Shown piece after piece: positions 33,404 through 42,964 of a stretch of 64,000 nucleotides of DNA. This DNA comes from CAWGGS01 sp963822095. Lineage in GTDB: Bacteria; Desulfobacterota; Desulfobulbia; Desulfobulbales; Desulfocapsaceae. The position numbers and the translations under genes are program-made. Below the pieces are notes generated by a model. That model searched no databases. It worked only from the letters and a program-made list of their open reading frames with translations, and was not told the origin of the DNA. Position 1 is the stretch's first letter, and every line of letters starts with the position of its first letter. Location of the stretch: positions 1-64,000 of the forward strand of contig CAWGGS010000002.1 in NCBI GenBank assembly GCA_963822095.1. The letters are read 5' to 3'.

Positions 33404-35371
33404 CTAAGACGTAAGCGAGGGGTCGTCCCCATTCTGGGTCTCCTGAGGAGGGGGTTGGGGAGGTGGCGTCTCTTTCGTCTCTCCAGGTTCAGCCGTCTCT
33501 ATCGTTGCCTGGGGCGTCTCCTTTGTTTTGGAGCGATCTTCTGTCTCCGGACTTTTCTTGGGAGGGTATTTCTCAGGATGCAGCTCGGTCATGATCCGTT
33601 CTATATCGTTTAGGACTATGGTCTCACGCTCGAGTAGCTCTTCTGCCATCCGGGTGAGGATATCCTTGTTTTCCTCAAGCAGCTTGATGGCAATATCCCT
33701 GGCCTGGTAGATGATCTTTTTGACTGCAGTATCGATCTGCCTGGCGGTTTCTTCACTAAAATCGCGATGTTGTGCAATTTCACGTCCCAGAAAAATCTGC
33801 TCTTCCTTTTTCCCGTATGTGAGTGGTCCAAGCTCATCGCTCATACCCCACTCACAAACCATCTTTCGTGCCAGTTCGGTGGCTCTTTCCAGATCGTTGC
33901 CGGCCCCGGTGGTGATCTCATCGAAGATGATCTGTTCGGCAACCCGACCGCCAAAAAGAATCGAGAGCGTATGCTCTAAAAAGATCTTGGAACGGGTATA
34001 TTTCTCATCTGTTGGTAACTGCATGGTCAGTCCCAGCGCTCTTCCACGTGGGATAATGGTTACCTTGTGAATGGGATCGGTATCCGGAAGCAAGCGTGCC
34101 ACCAGGGCATGGCCGGCTTCATGATAGGCCGTGACCTCTTTTTCATTTTCCGTGATGATCATGGAGCGACGTTCCGCACCCATCATTATCTTATCCTTGG
34201 CCTTTTCCAGAAGTTCGAGATTGATCTCCAGAGCTCCGCTTCTGGCAGCCATGAGCGCTGCTTCGTTGACGAGGTTTTCCAAGTCAGCGCCAGAGAAACC
34301 GGGGGTGCCCCGGGCCAGGATTTCCATGTCGACATTGGTGTCCATCTTGGTTTTCTTGCCGTAAATTTCAAGAATCTTTTTGCGGCCTCCGACATCGGGC
34401 ACCGGGACGATGACCTGACGGTCAAAGCGGCCGGGACGAAGCAGTGCCGGATCAAGGACGTCCGGTCTGTTGGTTGCCGCGACAATAATTACACCTTCGG
34501 TGGATTCGAAACCATCCATCTCGACAAGTAACTGGTTCAAGGTCTGTTCGCGCTCATCATGGCCGCCTCCTAATCCAGCACCTCGATGCCGACCAACGGC
34601 GTCAATCTCATCGATGAATATGATACAGGGGGCATTTTTCTTGCCCTGGGTGAAAAGGTCTCGGACACGCGAGGCTCCCACTCCCACGAACATTTCGACA
34701 AAATCGGAGCCGGATATGGTGAAAAAGGGTACATCGGCTTCACCGGCAATGGCCTTGGCTAAAAGGGTCTTGCCTGTGCCCGGAGAACCGGCCAGAAGCA
34801 CGCCTTTGGGAATTCGGCCTCCCAGCTTGGTGAATTTTTGCGGATCTTTCAGGAAATCGATAATCTCTTCAAGTTCTTCTTTGGCTTCATCAATGCCGGC
34901 CACATCTTCAAAGGTGACCTTGTTCTTTCCCCTTTCCATGAGTCGGGCTCTGGTTTTTCCGAAAGACAGTGCCCCGCCTTTTCCGCCTCCCTGCATCTGG
35001 CGCATAAAAAAGACCCATACCCCGATCAGAAGCAGCATGGGAAACCATGAGATGAAAATTGTCGTAAGAAAGCTCTCTTTTTGGTTTTCCTGTACCGTTA
35101 TATCGACTGCCGCCTTTCGAAGAGCAGGAAGCAGCTCGGAGTCATTGGCCGGGACTATGGTCTTGAAGGGCTTGTTGTCCTTGGTGGTTCCGGTAATCAC
35201 GTCTCCGCTGATACTGACCCGGCTGATCGTTTTGGCAGCCACACTGTTCATGAACTGCGAATAGGTCAGAGAGCTGGTATTGGATTGTTGTTTGTTGAAA
35301 ATATTAAAAAGCAGGATCATGGTTAGACCAATCACCAGCCACATACTGAGATTTTTGTAAAAAGTATTCAA
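33404..35371 (-). CDS. ftsH: ATP-dependent zinc metalloprotease FtsH
   Basis: Membrane AAA+ protease for misfolded membrane proteins and regulatory substrates. 655 residues: N-terminal membrane segment (~9-25), periplasmic domain, second membrane segment (~105-122), AAA domain with GSPGTGKT (Walker A ~195-202), FIDEIDAVG (Walker B), the SRH stretch ATNRPDVLDPALLRPGRFD, and zinc site HEAGH (~417-421). The C-terminal ~50 residues are Pro/Glu/Thr-rich and likely disordered. The start is TTG 35371 with GGAGG upstream; the resulting MNTFYKNLSMWLVIGL matches family N-termini. Its modulators HflK and HflC are encoded at 2702-4785. Confidence 0.96.
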   Translation of the reverse strand: MNTFYKNLSMWLVIGLTMILLFNIFNKQQSNTSSLTYSQFMNSVAAKTISRVSISGDVITGTTKDNKPFKTIVPANDSELLPALRKAAVDITVQENQKESFLTTIFISWFPMLLLIGVWVFFMRQMQGGGKGGALSFGKTRARLMERGKNKVTFEDVAGIDEAKEELEEIIDFLKDPQKFTKLGGRIPKGVLLAGSPGTGKTLLAKAIAGEADVPFFTISGSDFVEMFVGVGASRVRDLFTQGKKNAPCIIFIDEIDAVGRHRGAGLGGGHDEREQTLNQLLVEMDGFESTEGVIIVAATNRPDVLDPALLRPGRFDRQVIVPVPDVGGRKKILEIYGKKTKMDTNVDMEILARGTPGFSGADLENLVNEAALMAARSGALEINLELLEKAKDKIMMGAERRSMIITENEKEVTAYHEAGHALVARLLPDTDPIHKVTIIPRGRALGLTMQLPTDEKYTRSKIFLEHTLSILFGGRVAEQIIFDEITTGAGNDLERATELARKMVCEWGMSDELGPLTYGKKEEQIFLGREIAQHRDFSEETARQIDTAVKKIIYQARDIAIKLLEENKDILTRMAEELLERETIVLNDIERIMTELHPEKYPPKKSPETEDRSKTKETPQATIETAEPGETKETPPPQPPPQETQNGDDPSLTS

Positions 35372-35510
35372 AGAGTCCTCCGGTGGCTCTTAAAATTTAC
35401 ACACGTACCCGTTACCTGTTCCTCGATGGATACAGAAACGTGCCTATGCCTACATTTCCTGTATAGGTGCAATAATTGTAAAGCATAATTATCGGTTGTC
35501 GAGATGAAAG

Positions 35511-38500
35511 TCAGATTTTTTTCTTTTGTCCCACCTCGGTGAAATACTGTACGGGATTGACATCCATTTCCGAGTCTTTCACTTCTTGCAAAGCCAAGAC
35601 CAGTGCCGCGGCACCGGTGGCTGTTGTGGTATACGGAATATGGAAATCAAGGGCAGCCCGCCGGATAGTATAGGAATCCTCCGTGGTTCGTTTGCCAAAT
35701 GAGGTATTCACAATCCAGGATATATCATTATCCATGATCCTGTCCAGGATATGGGGGCGCCCCTGGGATATCTTGTTTATTTTTTCACAGACGACACCGC
35801 AACTCTTGAGATAGTCTGCGGTCCCGACGGTTGCCAGCAGAGAAAATCCGAGATCGACCAGATCCTTAGCTACTGGAGCCAGGGATTTTTTGTCACTGTC
35901 CCGGACGCTTATAAAAACATTTCCCGAACTCGGCAGTCGTGAGCCGGCCGCCAGATAGGACTTGGCGATGGCCAGGCCGAGGTTGTCGTCGATCCCCATA
36001 ACCTCGCCTGTGGATTTCATCTCCGGCCCCAGTAAGGTATCTACATTCGGGAAGCGGTCGAACGGGAAAACTGCCTCTTTTACGGCCCAGTGCTTAATCT
36101 CAACCTCTGTGGTCAATCCCAGGTCGGCAAGGGTGGCTCCGAGCATGACCTTGGTAGCCAACTTGGCGAGCGGCACGCCTGTGGCCTTGCTGACAAAGGG
36201 GACCGTCCTTGAGGCGCGCGGGTTTACCTCCAGGACGTAAAGATCCTGGTTTTTAACTGCAAATTGGACGTTCATCAGACCGATGACACCGAGTTCCTTG
36301 GCCATGGCTCTGGAAGCTCGTTTGATTTCTTCGATCAGTTCGGGTGACAGGGTATGTGGTGGCAAAACGCAGGAGGAATCTCCTGAATGGATGCCTGCCT
36401 CCTCAATATGCTCCATGATGCCACCGATCACCGTCGTCTTCCCATCGCAAATCGCATCGACATCCACCTCAATGGCATCCTGCAGGAACTTGTCAATCAA
36501 GACGGGATGCTCAAGCATGGTACCGCCGACGGCCTGCATGAAATCTTTTATCCCTTCATCGGTATAGACGATGCGCATATCTCGACCTCCAAGGACATAG
36601 GAAGGCCGGACAACAACCGGATACCCGATTCGCCCAGCCGCCTCCAAGGCTTCTTCCAGGGTGTGGGCGGTATCGTTATCAGGTTGCCGGAGGTTCAATT
36701 TCTGTAAAAACTGCTGGAAGCGTTTTCTGTCCTCGGCACGGTCGATGGCATCGGGGAGGGTGCCTATGATTTTGACTCCGGCCTGTTCCAGTGGTACTGC
36801 AAGGTTAAGCGGAGTCTGGCCGCCGAATTGAACGATAACGCCGTCCGGTTTCTCCTGGTCGATGATATTGAGGACATCTTCCCGGGTCAACGGCTCGAAG
36901 TAGAGTTTGTCCGAGGTGTCGTAGTCTGTGGAAACAGTCTCCGGGTTGGAATTAACCATGATCGATTCTACGCCGATCTCCTGAAGGGCGAAGGCTGCGT
37001 GTACGCAACAGTAATCAAATTCGATTCCCTGGCCGATCCGGTTCGGACCACCGCCCAGAATCACAATCTTTTTCCGGTTGCTGATTCTGGCTTCGTTTTC
37101 TGTTTCGTAGGTGGAATAGCAATATGGGGTATAGGATTCAAATTCGGCCGCACAGGTGTCGACCAGCTTGTAGACAGGGATCACATCCAGTTTCTTTCTC
37201 AAATCGCGGACGTCGTCATTTGCCGTGCCGGTGAGATAGGCTATCTGCCGGTCGGAGAAGCCTTCGCCCTTGCACGTACGCAGGAAGTCGGCATCAAGTC
37301 CTTGGAAACCGCGTTCACGGATCAGCTTTTCAGTCTCGACCAGCTGCCTCAGATTATGCAGAAACCAGGGATCGATGGCTGAGAGTTCAAAGATTCTCTC
37401 GATGGGCATGTCTCGCTTCAAGGCTTCGTAAATATGGGCAATCCGTTTTGAATTGGGAACCCTGAGACCTTTTTCCAAATCCTCAGTTTCCAGGTGATCG
37501 AGGATATCTTTGCCGTCGCCTCCAAAACCGAACCGTCCCATCTCCAGGGAACGCATACCCTTTTGGAAGGCCTCTTTAAAGGTTCGGCCTATGGCCATGG
37601 TTTCACCCACCGATTTCATCGCGGTGGTCAGGATGTCGTCGGCCTCGGGGAATTTTTCAAATGTCCAGCGGGGGATCTTGACCACACAATAATCAATGGA
37701 CGGCTCAAAAGAGGCATAGGTCTCGCGGGTAATATCGTTTTTAATCTCATCCAGGGTGTAGCCGACTGCCAACTTGGCGGCGATTTTGGCGATCGGAAAT
37801 CCCGTGGCCTTGGAGGCAAGTGCAGAGCTTCGCGATACCCTGGGATTCATCTCGATGACCATCATTTCGCCGTCGACGGGGTTGACGGCAAATTGGACAT
37901 TGGATCCACCGGTCTCGACTCCGATCTCGCGGATGATAGCAATTGCCGCATCGCGCATGGTCTGGTATTCGCGATCGGTCAGGGTCTGAATCGGAGCAAC
38001 GGTAATTGAATCTCCGGTGTGGACCCCCATCGCATCCATATTTTCGATGGAACAAATGATCACGACGTTGTCGTTTTTATCCCGCATCACCTCGAGTTCG
38101 TACTCTTTCCAGCCCAGGAGACTGCGCTCCAGCATAACCTCGCTGGTCATCGACAAATCGAGCCCTGCGGTGCAGAGTTGATCAAGCTCCTGGCGATTGT
38201 AGGCGACCCCACCGCCGGTACCGCCAAGGGTGAAGCTCGGTCTGACGATGATCGGAAAACCGATATCATCGGCTGCGGTCATGGCCTCGATCTTGGTGTG
38301 AACAATCGCTGATTCCGGAACCTTGAGGTTAATGGCCTTCATCGCGGCCCTGAATTCCTCTCGTCCTTCCGCCTTCTTGATGACATTGATATCGGCGGCC
38401 AGCAGTTCGACATTGTATTTTTCCAGTATTCCTGTTTCCGCAACTTTTATGGCTGTATTGAGTGCGGTCTGGCCGCCCAGTGTGGGCAGCAGAGCATCAG

Positions 38501-38747
38501 GACGTTCTTTTTCGATGATCTTAACCAGTATTTCCGGTGTGATAGGTTCTATATAGGTACTGTCGGCCAGTTCCGGATCGGTCATGATGGTGGCTGGATT
38601 GGAGTTGATGAGAACGATCTCATAGCCCTCTTCTTTCAAGGCCTTGACGGCTTGGGCTCCGGAGTAATCGAATTCGCAGGCTTGACTGATAATAATCGGC
38701 CCGGAGCCGATTATGAGAATTTTATGTATGTCTGTTCGTTTCGGCAT
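35511..38747 (-). CDS. carB: Carbamoyl-phosphate synthase large subunit
   Basis: Makes carbamoyl phosphate from bicarbonate, ammonia (delivered from CarA) and two ATP for pyrimidines and arginine. 1078 residues, full length, with the two homologous ATP-grasp halves: KILIIGSGPIIISQACEFDY (N-half) and KIVILGGGPNRIGQGIEFDY (C-half), each followed by SNPxT motifs (NSNPATIMTD; NSNPETVSTD), and MEMNPRVSRSSALASKATG / LEVNPRASRTVPFVSKATG. The MGS-like allosteric domain ends the protein (VRDSDKKSLAPVAKDL). It begins 63 bases after carA and both are surely one operon. Only the start lacks a clear ribosome site. Confidence 0.97.
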   Translation of the reverse strand: MPKRTDIHKILIIGSGPIIISQACEFDYSGAQAVKALKEEGYEIVLINSNPATIMTDPELADSTYIEPITPEILVKIIEKERPDALLPTLGGQTALNTAIKVAETGILEKYNVELLAADINVIKKAEGREEFRAAMKAINLKVPESAIVHTKIEAMTAADDIGFPIIVRPSFTLGGTGGGVAYNRQELDQLCTAGLDLSMTSEVMLERSLLGWKEYELEVMRDKNDNVVIICSIENMDAMGVHTGDSITVAPIQTLTDREYQTMRDAAIAIIREIGVETGGSNVQFAVNPVDGEMMVIEMNPRVSRSSALASKATGFPIAKIAAKLAVGYTLDEIKNDITRETYASFEPSIDYCVVKIPRWTFEKFPEADDILTTAMKSVGETMAIGRTFKEAFQKGMRSLEMGRFGFGGDGKDILDHLETEDLEKGLRVPNSKRIAHIYEALKRDMPIERIFELSAIDPWFLHNLRQLVETEKLIRERGFQGLDADFLRTCKGEGFSDRQIAYLTGTANDDVRDLRKKLDVIPVYKLVDTCAAEFESYTPYCYSTYETENEARISNRKKIVILGGGPNRIGQGIEFDYCCVHAAFALQEIGVESIMVNSNPETVSTDYDTSDKLYFEPLTREDVLNIIDQEKPDGVIVQFGGQTPLNLAVPLEQAGVKIIGTLPDAIDRAEDRKRFQQFLQKLNLRQPDNDTAHTLEEALEAAGRIGYPVVVRPSYVLGGRDMRIVYTDEGIKDFMQAVGGTMLEHPVLIDKFLQDAIEVDVDAICDGKTTVIGGIMEHIEEAGIHSGDSSCVLPPHTLSPELIEEIKRASRAMAKELGVIGLMNVQFAVKNQDLYVLEVNPRASRTVPFVSKATGVPLAKLATKVMLGATLADLGLTTEVEIKHWAVKEAVFPFDRFPNVDTLLGPEMKSTGEVMGIDDNLGLAIAKSYLAAGSRLPSSGNVFISVRDSDKKSLAPVAKDLVDLGFSLLATVGTADYLKSCGVVCEKINKISQGRPHILDRIMDNDISWIVNTSFGKRTTEDSYTIRRAALDFHIPYTTTATGAAALVLALQEVKDSEMDVNPVQYFTEVGQKKKI

Positions 38748-38810
38748 GGCATCAGCTTTCAGGTCAATGGGGTCTGGGTGGTTTTATTCGGTCATGCAGG
38801 TGGACTTTAT

Positions 38811-39935
38811 TCATCGGTCTTTGATCATGGTGATAAAACGATCGAACAGATAGCGGGCGTCGTGTGGTCCTGGCGCATGCTCCGGGTGGTACTGTACCGA
38901 AAAGGCAGGAAATTTCTTATGCTGCATTCCCTCGACACTGCCGTCGTTGAGATTGATATGCGTAATCTCCACCTCGTTTGGATCAAGCGTATCCTGGTCA
39001 ACGCAGAACCCGTGGTTCTGGGAGGTGATTTCGACATGGCCGGTGGTCAGATCTTTTACCGGCTGGTTGCCGCCGCGATGCCCGAACTTTAGTTTATAGG
39101 TGGAGCCGCCGTAGGCCAGACCCAGCATCTGGTGGCCCAGGCAAATTCCAAAGATCGGAATCTTACCGAGGAGTTCCCGCATGGTATCGACCACCCCTCT
39201 GACTCCAGCCGGATCTCCCGGGCCGTTGGAGAGGAAGATGCCGTCTGGCTGCATGGCGAGTACCGTTTGGGCATCGGTTGTTGCCGGCACCACCTGGACC
39301 TTGCAGCCTTTCTCGGACAAGATCCGGAGTTGATTGAACTTTATTCCGAAGTCGAAGGCTATGATATGCAAGAGGTTGTCTCCATGACCTTGGGCCGTTT
39401 CAAAATCAGTACCCGGTGCTGGGCCTTGGTCCGTCCAGCCGAAAGGAGCAGTGCAGGTGACACGTTCGACCATGTCCACACCTATCAGTCCGCTCCAGTT
39501 CCGGGCACGTTCTACCAGGGAGTCTCGGTCAAGGTCTTGGGTTGACACAATCCCTTTCATGGCGCCCGCAGTCCTGATATGGCGGACCAGGGCCCTGGTG
39601 TCAAAGCCCTCGACACCAAGTACATTGAATTTTATCAGGAAATCCGCCAGGGTCATGGTTGAGCGGAAATTAGAAGGGATACGATTGTACTCTTTTACCA
39701 GGAACGCTTTCGGGTGGATGGTGTTTGATTCCATGTCGTCACCATTGACACCATAATTTCCTATCAGGGGATAGGTCATGGTTACGATCTGGCCGGTGTA
39801 GGACGGATCTGTGAGCACTTCCTGATATCCGCTCATGGAGGTGTTGAAGACGATTTCTCCAACAGCTTCCCCAGGTCCGGTGAATGAGTGTCCTTCAAAG
39901 ATCGTGCCGTCTTCCAAGGCGATGATTGCTTTCAT
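38811..39935 (-). CDS. carA: Carbamoyl-phosphate synthase small subunit (glutaminase)
   Basis: Supplies ammonia from glutamine to CarB. 374 residues: N-terminal domain starting MKAIIALEDGTIFEGHSFTG with SGYQEVLTDPSYTGQIVTMT (~35-54); class I glutamine amidotransferase domain with GIKFNQLRIL, FLSNGPGDPAG, and the nucleophile site IFGICLGHQMLGLAYGG (Cys ~266). The triad is completed by FSVQYHPEHAPGPHD (His, Glu). AAGGAACGACGC before ATG 39935 provides the ribosome site. First gene of carA-carB. No pyrimidine-sensing leader or arginine box was recognised in the 290 bases upstream, a stretch in which nothing else was seen. Confidence 0.97.
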   Translation of the reverse strand: MKAIIALEDGTIFEGHSFTGPGEAVGEIVFNTSMSGYQEVLTDPSYTGQIVTMTYPLIGNYGVNGDDMESNTIHPKAFLVKEYNRIPSNFRSTMTLADFLIKFNVLGVEGFDTRALVRHIRTAGAMKGIVSTQDLDRDSLVERARNWSGLIGVDMVERVTCTAPFGWTDQGPAPGTDFETAQGHGDNLLHIIAFDFGIKFNQLRILSEKGCKVQVVPATTDAQTVLAMQPDGIFLSNGPGDPAGVRGVVDTMRELLGKIPIFGICLGHQMLGLAYGGSTYKLKFGHRGGNQPVKDLTTGHVEITSQNHGFCVDQDTLDPNEVEITHINLNDGSVEGMQHKKFPAFSVQYHPEHAPGPHDARYLFDRFITMIKDR

Positions 39936-40227
39936 GCGTCGTTCCTTCGTTTCTTCATGGCTTCGGATACAAAAGTCTTCAGGTACCCGGGAGTCGATAG
40001 CCTTCAGATGAGCCTTGTGAGGGCTGCCGGATATCGGAAGGCAAATTCAACGGTTTGCCGGAGGTTTGTACATTGTGCTTCAGACGGATTGCTCCCATTC
40101 TTACAGGCCGAGCAGGCAAAATTATAGTATTAAACCCGGAAATCTCTCCTGCGTCAACAGGAAACCCGAATCTGGAGAGGAGACCGGGGATTTACCGATT
40201 TTTCGGCAACAAGCGTTTTCGTTGCGG

Positions 40228-40456
40228 TCAATCGGGATGAGGCCAAGGGCTGTCTGTGCCTTCTTGCGCAAAGTAGCAGAAACGATCCCAGGTGAATTCC
40301 CGGTGGGAAACCGGGCAGCAAAGGGGTATCTTGCGGTCGGTGACGGCGATGACCTCCCAATCGCCTTGGCGGGGGCCCATCTTCGAGGTATATTTTTTGT
40401 CCAACCTGGAAAGGATAGGATCGGAAAGTGATGACGGTATGTCTTGGGTCGCTCAT
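40228..40456 (-). pseudogene. Small conserved-looking gene split by a one-base frameshift in a C-run
   Basis: ATG 40456 (preceded by GGGAGACAACCT) opens a frame MSDPRHTVITFRSYPFQVGQ and KIYLEDGP. At about 40371-40376 the minus strand reads GGGCCCCCGCC. Dropping one C restores RQGDWEVIAVTDRKIPLCCP then VSHREFTWDRFCYFAQ and a stop at 40228, giving ~76 residues with even, protein-like composition; the unshifted frame becomes Pro/Arg-rich. Either the base count in this C-run is a sequencing error or the gene is freshly broken. Function unknown; the restored protein is a small, probably cytoplasmic domain with paired Cys. It lies downstream of nothing and divergent from hisC. Confidence 0.65.
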
Positions 40457-40630
40457 AGGTTGTCTCCCTGGTCTTCCAGAGGTAGATTGTTTCAAATTGA
40501 TTATATCAGGCCGTATCATAAGCATTGAAGGGGAAATTACAGCAGGGAAAGGGAATTTGGACATAATTTCCTTTGTTTCCTCGCAGGGCAAGGGGGAAGG
40601 GTGAACCGTGATCAAGGGAAGTCCGTGCAG

Positions 40631-40768
40631 ATGATTATTGATTTTTTGATCGTTGCCTTTTCTTTTTGTGTTATTATTAGGATAATGAATTTCTGGCAGA
40701 AGAAGATGGGGCGGAAAGAGATCCCCGATATAGGAGGATCCGCCAACAGCAGACGAAGTGTTTTATAA
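40631..40768 (+). CDS. Small membrane protein (45 residues) upstream of hisC
   Basis: Too short for routine prediction. ATG 40631 with AGGGAAG nine bases upstream; GTG 40601 is an alternative start after a GGGGGAAGG stretch. The product has one membrane segment (MIIDFLIVAFSFCVIIRI) followed by a basic juxtamembrane part (FWQKKMGRK) and a polar tail ending SRRSVL. This positive-inside layout fits a single-pass inner-membrane protein with its C-terminus in the cytoplasm. The stop lies 54 bases before the hisC start, so they may share a transcript. No family recognised. Confidence 0.5.
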   Translation: MIIDFLIVAFSFCVIIRIMNFWQKKMGRKEIPDIGGSANSRRSVL

Positions 40769-40822
40769 GATATAGCAACCGGCCTTTTGGGCCTTTTTAT
40801 CAAATATTTCAGGAATTATTTA

Positions 40823-41887
40823 ATGAATCGTTATTGGAGTTCGGTGGTTGGGGAATTGGAACCGTATATCCCCGGGGAGCAACCCAAAATTGCAGACTTG
40901 ATAAAACTCAACACCAATGAAAACCCCTATGGCCCGTCACCAAGGGTCCTGCAGGCTGTGTCCCGCGAGACCACGGATTTACTGAGACTGTACCCGGATC
41001 CCGGCTCCGATCGGGTTCGGGCCGCGGTGGCCGGGCAATGCCGGGTACAGCCTGAGCAGGTTTTCGTGGGCAACGGATCAGACGAGGTTTTGGCCCATAC
41101 TTTTTTTGCCCTGCTCAACCATGAGTCTCCTTTGCTCTTTCCAGATATCACCTACAGTTTTTACCCGGTATACTGTGGGCTTTATCGTATCAGGTTCCAA
41201 TGCATTCCGTTGACGGCTGACTTTGGAATCAATCTGGATGACTATAGCCGGCCCAACGGGGGAGTGATAATCGCCAATCCCAATGCCCCCACCGGGCGAG
41301 CTCTGGGGCTTGCCGAGATTGAGCGGTTTCTTATAAAAAATACCGAGTCGGTCGTCGTTATCGATGAGGCCTATGTGGATTTCGGGGCCGAGTCGGCCGT
41401 GGAGCTGGTCGATCGATTCCCAAACCTCTTGATCATCCAGACCCTTTCCAAATCCAGGTCACTTGCTGGTCTGAGGATTGGTTTTGCCATCGGCAATGAA
41501 GAGTTGATTGAGGCCCTTGACCGGGTCAAAAACAGTTTCAATTCCTATCCTCTCGACCGGTTGGCAATAAGCGGAGCGGTTGCAGCCCTGGAGGATACCG
41601 AATATTTTGAGCAGACGAGACAGAAGATCATTGCTACCCGTGGATCTTTAGCCAGAGACCTGGCAAGCCTCGGTTTTGAGGTATTGCCGTCTAAGTGCAA
41701 TTTCGTGTTCGCCCGTCATTCCGAAAGAGATGCCGCTGAACTCGCCCGTCTTCTTCGCGAGCAATCGATCATTGTTCGGCACTTCAAAAAGGAGAGGATT
41801 GACCAATTCTTAAGGATTACGGTGGGTACCGACGAAGCCTGCAAAAGACTGATTGCGGCACTGACCGAAATCATTGATGTAGGATAG
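40823..41887 (+). CDS. hisC: Histidinol-phosphate aminotransferase
   Basis: PLP enzyme of histidine biosynthesis (imidazole-acetol phosphate to histidinol phosphate), often also acting on aromatic amino acids. ATG 40823 is preferred: AGGAAT lies upstream and translation gives MNRYWSSVVGELEPYIPGEQ; the frame is open back to a TTG at 40787. 354 residues with KLNTNENPYGPSPRVL (~27-42), GNGSDEVLAHTF, IANPNAPTGRALGL, VVIDEAYVDFGAES and the PLP lysine in TLSKSRSLAGLRIGFAIG (~214-231). Fold-type I, complete. The AcuI-like gene follows after 21 bases, so the pair is likely cotranscribed. No other his gene is present. Confidence 0.94.
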   Translation: MNRYWSSVVGELEPYIPGEQPKIADLIKLNTNENPYGPSPRVLQAVSRETTDLLRLYPDPGSDRVRAAVAGQCRVQPEQVFVGNGSDEVLAHTFFALLNHESPLLFPDITYSFYPVYCGLYRIRFQCIPLTADFGINLDDYSRPNGGVIIANPNAPTGRALGLAEIERFLIKNTESVVVIDEAYVDFGAESAVELVDRFPNLLIIQTLSKSRSLAGLRIGFAIGNEELIEALDRVKNSFNSYPLDRLAISGAVAALEDTEYFEQTRQKIIATRGSLARDLASLGFEVLPSKCNFVFARHSERDAAELARLLREQSIIVRHFKKERIDQFLRITVGTDEACKRLIAALTEIIDVG

Positions 41888-41908
41888 AGCAAAAAGAAGG
41901 AGAGAACA

Positions 41909-42910
41909 ATGAGTGAAAAAATGTTTAAGGCACTGGTCGTAAAGGAAGAAGCTCCGAAAAAATTTATTGGAACGATTGAGGAAAGAAATATCGCAGACCT
42001 GCCGGCAGGAGATGTGTTGATCCGGGTCAAATACTCCTCCCTGAATTATAAGGATGCCCTTTCCGCATCAGGAAATAAAGGGGTCACTAGAAATTTCCCC
42101 CATACACCTGGGATTGATGCCTCAGGAATCATTGAAGAAAGTACAAGTGGCGCCTTCAAGGTCGGAGATCAGGTCCTGGTTACCGGCTATGACCTCGGGA
42201 TGAATACCTCGGGTGGCTATGGTCGGTATATCCGGGTGCCTGCGGAGTGGGTTGTGCCGCTGCCGACAGGCTTGGATTTGAAAGAAAGTATGATTTACGG
42301 CACAGCCGGTTTCACAGCCGGTATGTCCGTGTCCACCCTGGTATCCGAGGTGAGTAGACATGATGGAGAGGTCCTGGTCACCGGGGCCACCGGTGGAGTC
42401 GGCAGTATCGCAACGGCAATACTTGCCCATCTCGGATATTCGGTCACGGTCGTAAGCGGCAAGCCGGAGGCTCACGACTTTCTAAAAGGACTTGGCGCCG
42501 CAAGGATCATAGGTCGAGATGAGGCTGTTGACACCAGTGGCAGACCGCTTTTGAAAGGACAGTGGGCGGGGGTTGTCGATACAGTGGGTGGCGAAATTTT
42601 GGCCACGGCCATCAAGGCGACCAATTTGCACGGCGTCGTCACCTGTTGCGGCAACGTGGCCTCGCCTGATCTGCCGATGACGGTCTTTCCCTTTATCCTT
42701 CGTGGGGTGCGCTTGCAGGGTATAGATTCTCAAAACTGTCCGATGGATCATCGCCTGCAGGTCTGGCAAAACCTGGCGGGCGATTGGAAGTTCTCTCAGC
42801 TCGACTCATTGCATAAAGAAATAGGACTTGCCGAACTCAATGACGATATCGCCTTGATCCTGAAGGGGAAACAAAAAGGCAGGGTGGTTGTCGATCTGGA
42901 AAAAGAGTAA
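41909..42910 (+). CDS. YhdH/AcuI-family NADPH-dependent quinone/acrylyl-CoA reductase
   Basis: Medium-chain reductase without the catalytic zinc. 333 residues: FKALVVKEEAPKKFIGTIEE at the N-terminus, VKYSSLNYKDALSASGNKGV (~38-57), HTPGIDASGIIEES, then the Rossmann domain with VLVTGATGGVGSIATAILAH (~154-173) and CGNVASPDLPMTVFPFILRG. The AcuI/YhdH subgroup reduces acryloyl-CoA to propionyl-CoA with NADPH, relevant to propionate or DMSP metabolism; a quinone reductase role is the alternative. GAAGGAGA precedes ATG 41909. It follows hisC by 21 bases and is ended by MITE-1 copy C 54 bases later. Confidence 0.88.
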   Translation: MSEKMFKALVVKEEAPKKFIGTIEERNIADLPAGDVLIRVKYSSLNYKDALSASGNKGVTRNFPHTPGIDASGIIEESTSGAFKVGDQVLVTGYDLGMNTSGGYGRYIRVPAEWVVPLPTGLDLKESMIYGTAGFTAGMSVSTLVSEVSRHDGEVLVTGATGGVGSIATAILAHLGYSVTVVSGKPEAHDFLKGLGAARIIGRDEAVDTSGRPLLKGQWAGVVDTVGGEILATAIKATNLHGVVTCCGNVASPDLPMTVFPFILRGVRLQGIDSQNCPMDHRLQVWQNLAGDWKFSQLDSLHKEIGLAELNDDIALILKGKQKGRVVVDLEKE

Positions 42911-42964
42911 GGGGCTTTTGGGTCAGCAGAGGGTTCTGCCACTTTCTTCGTGCAGTACAATTTC

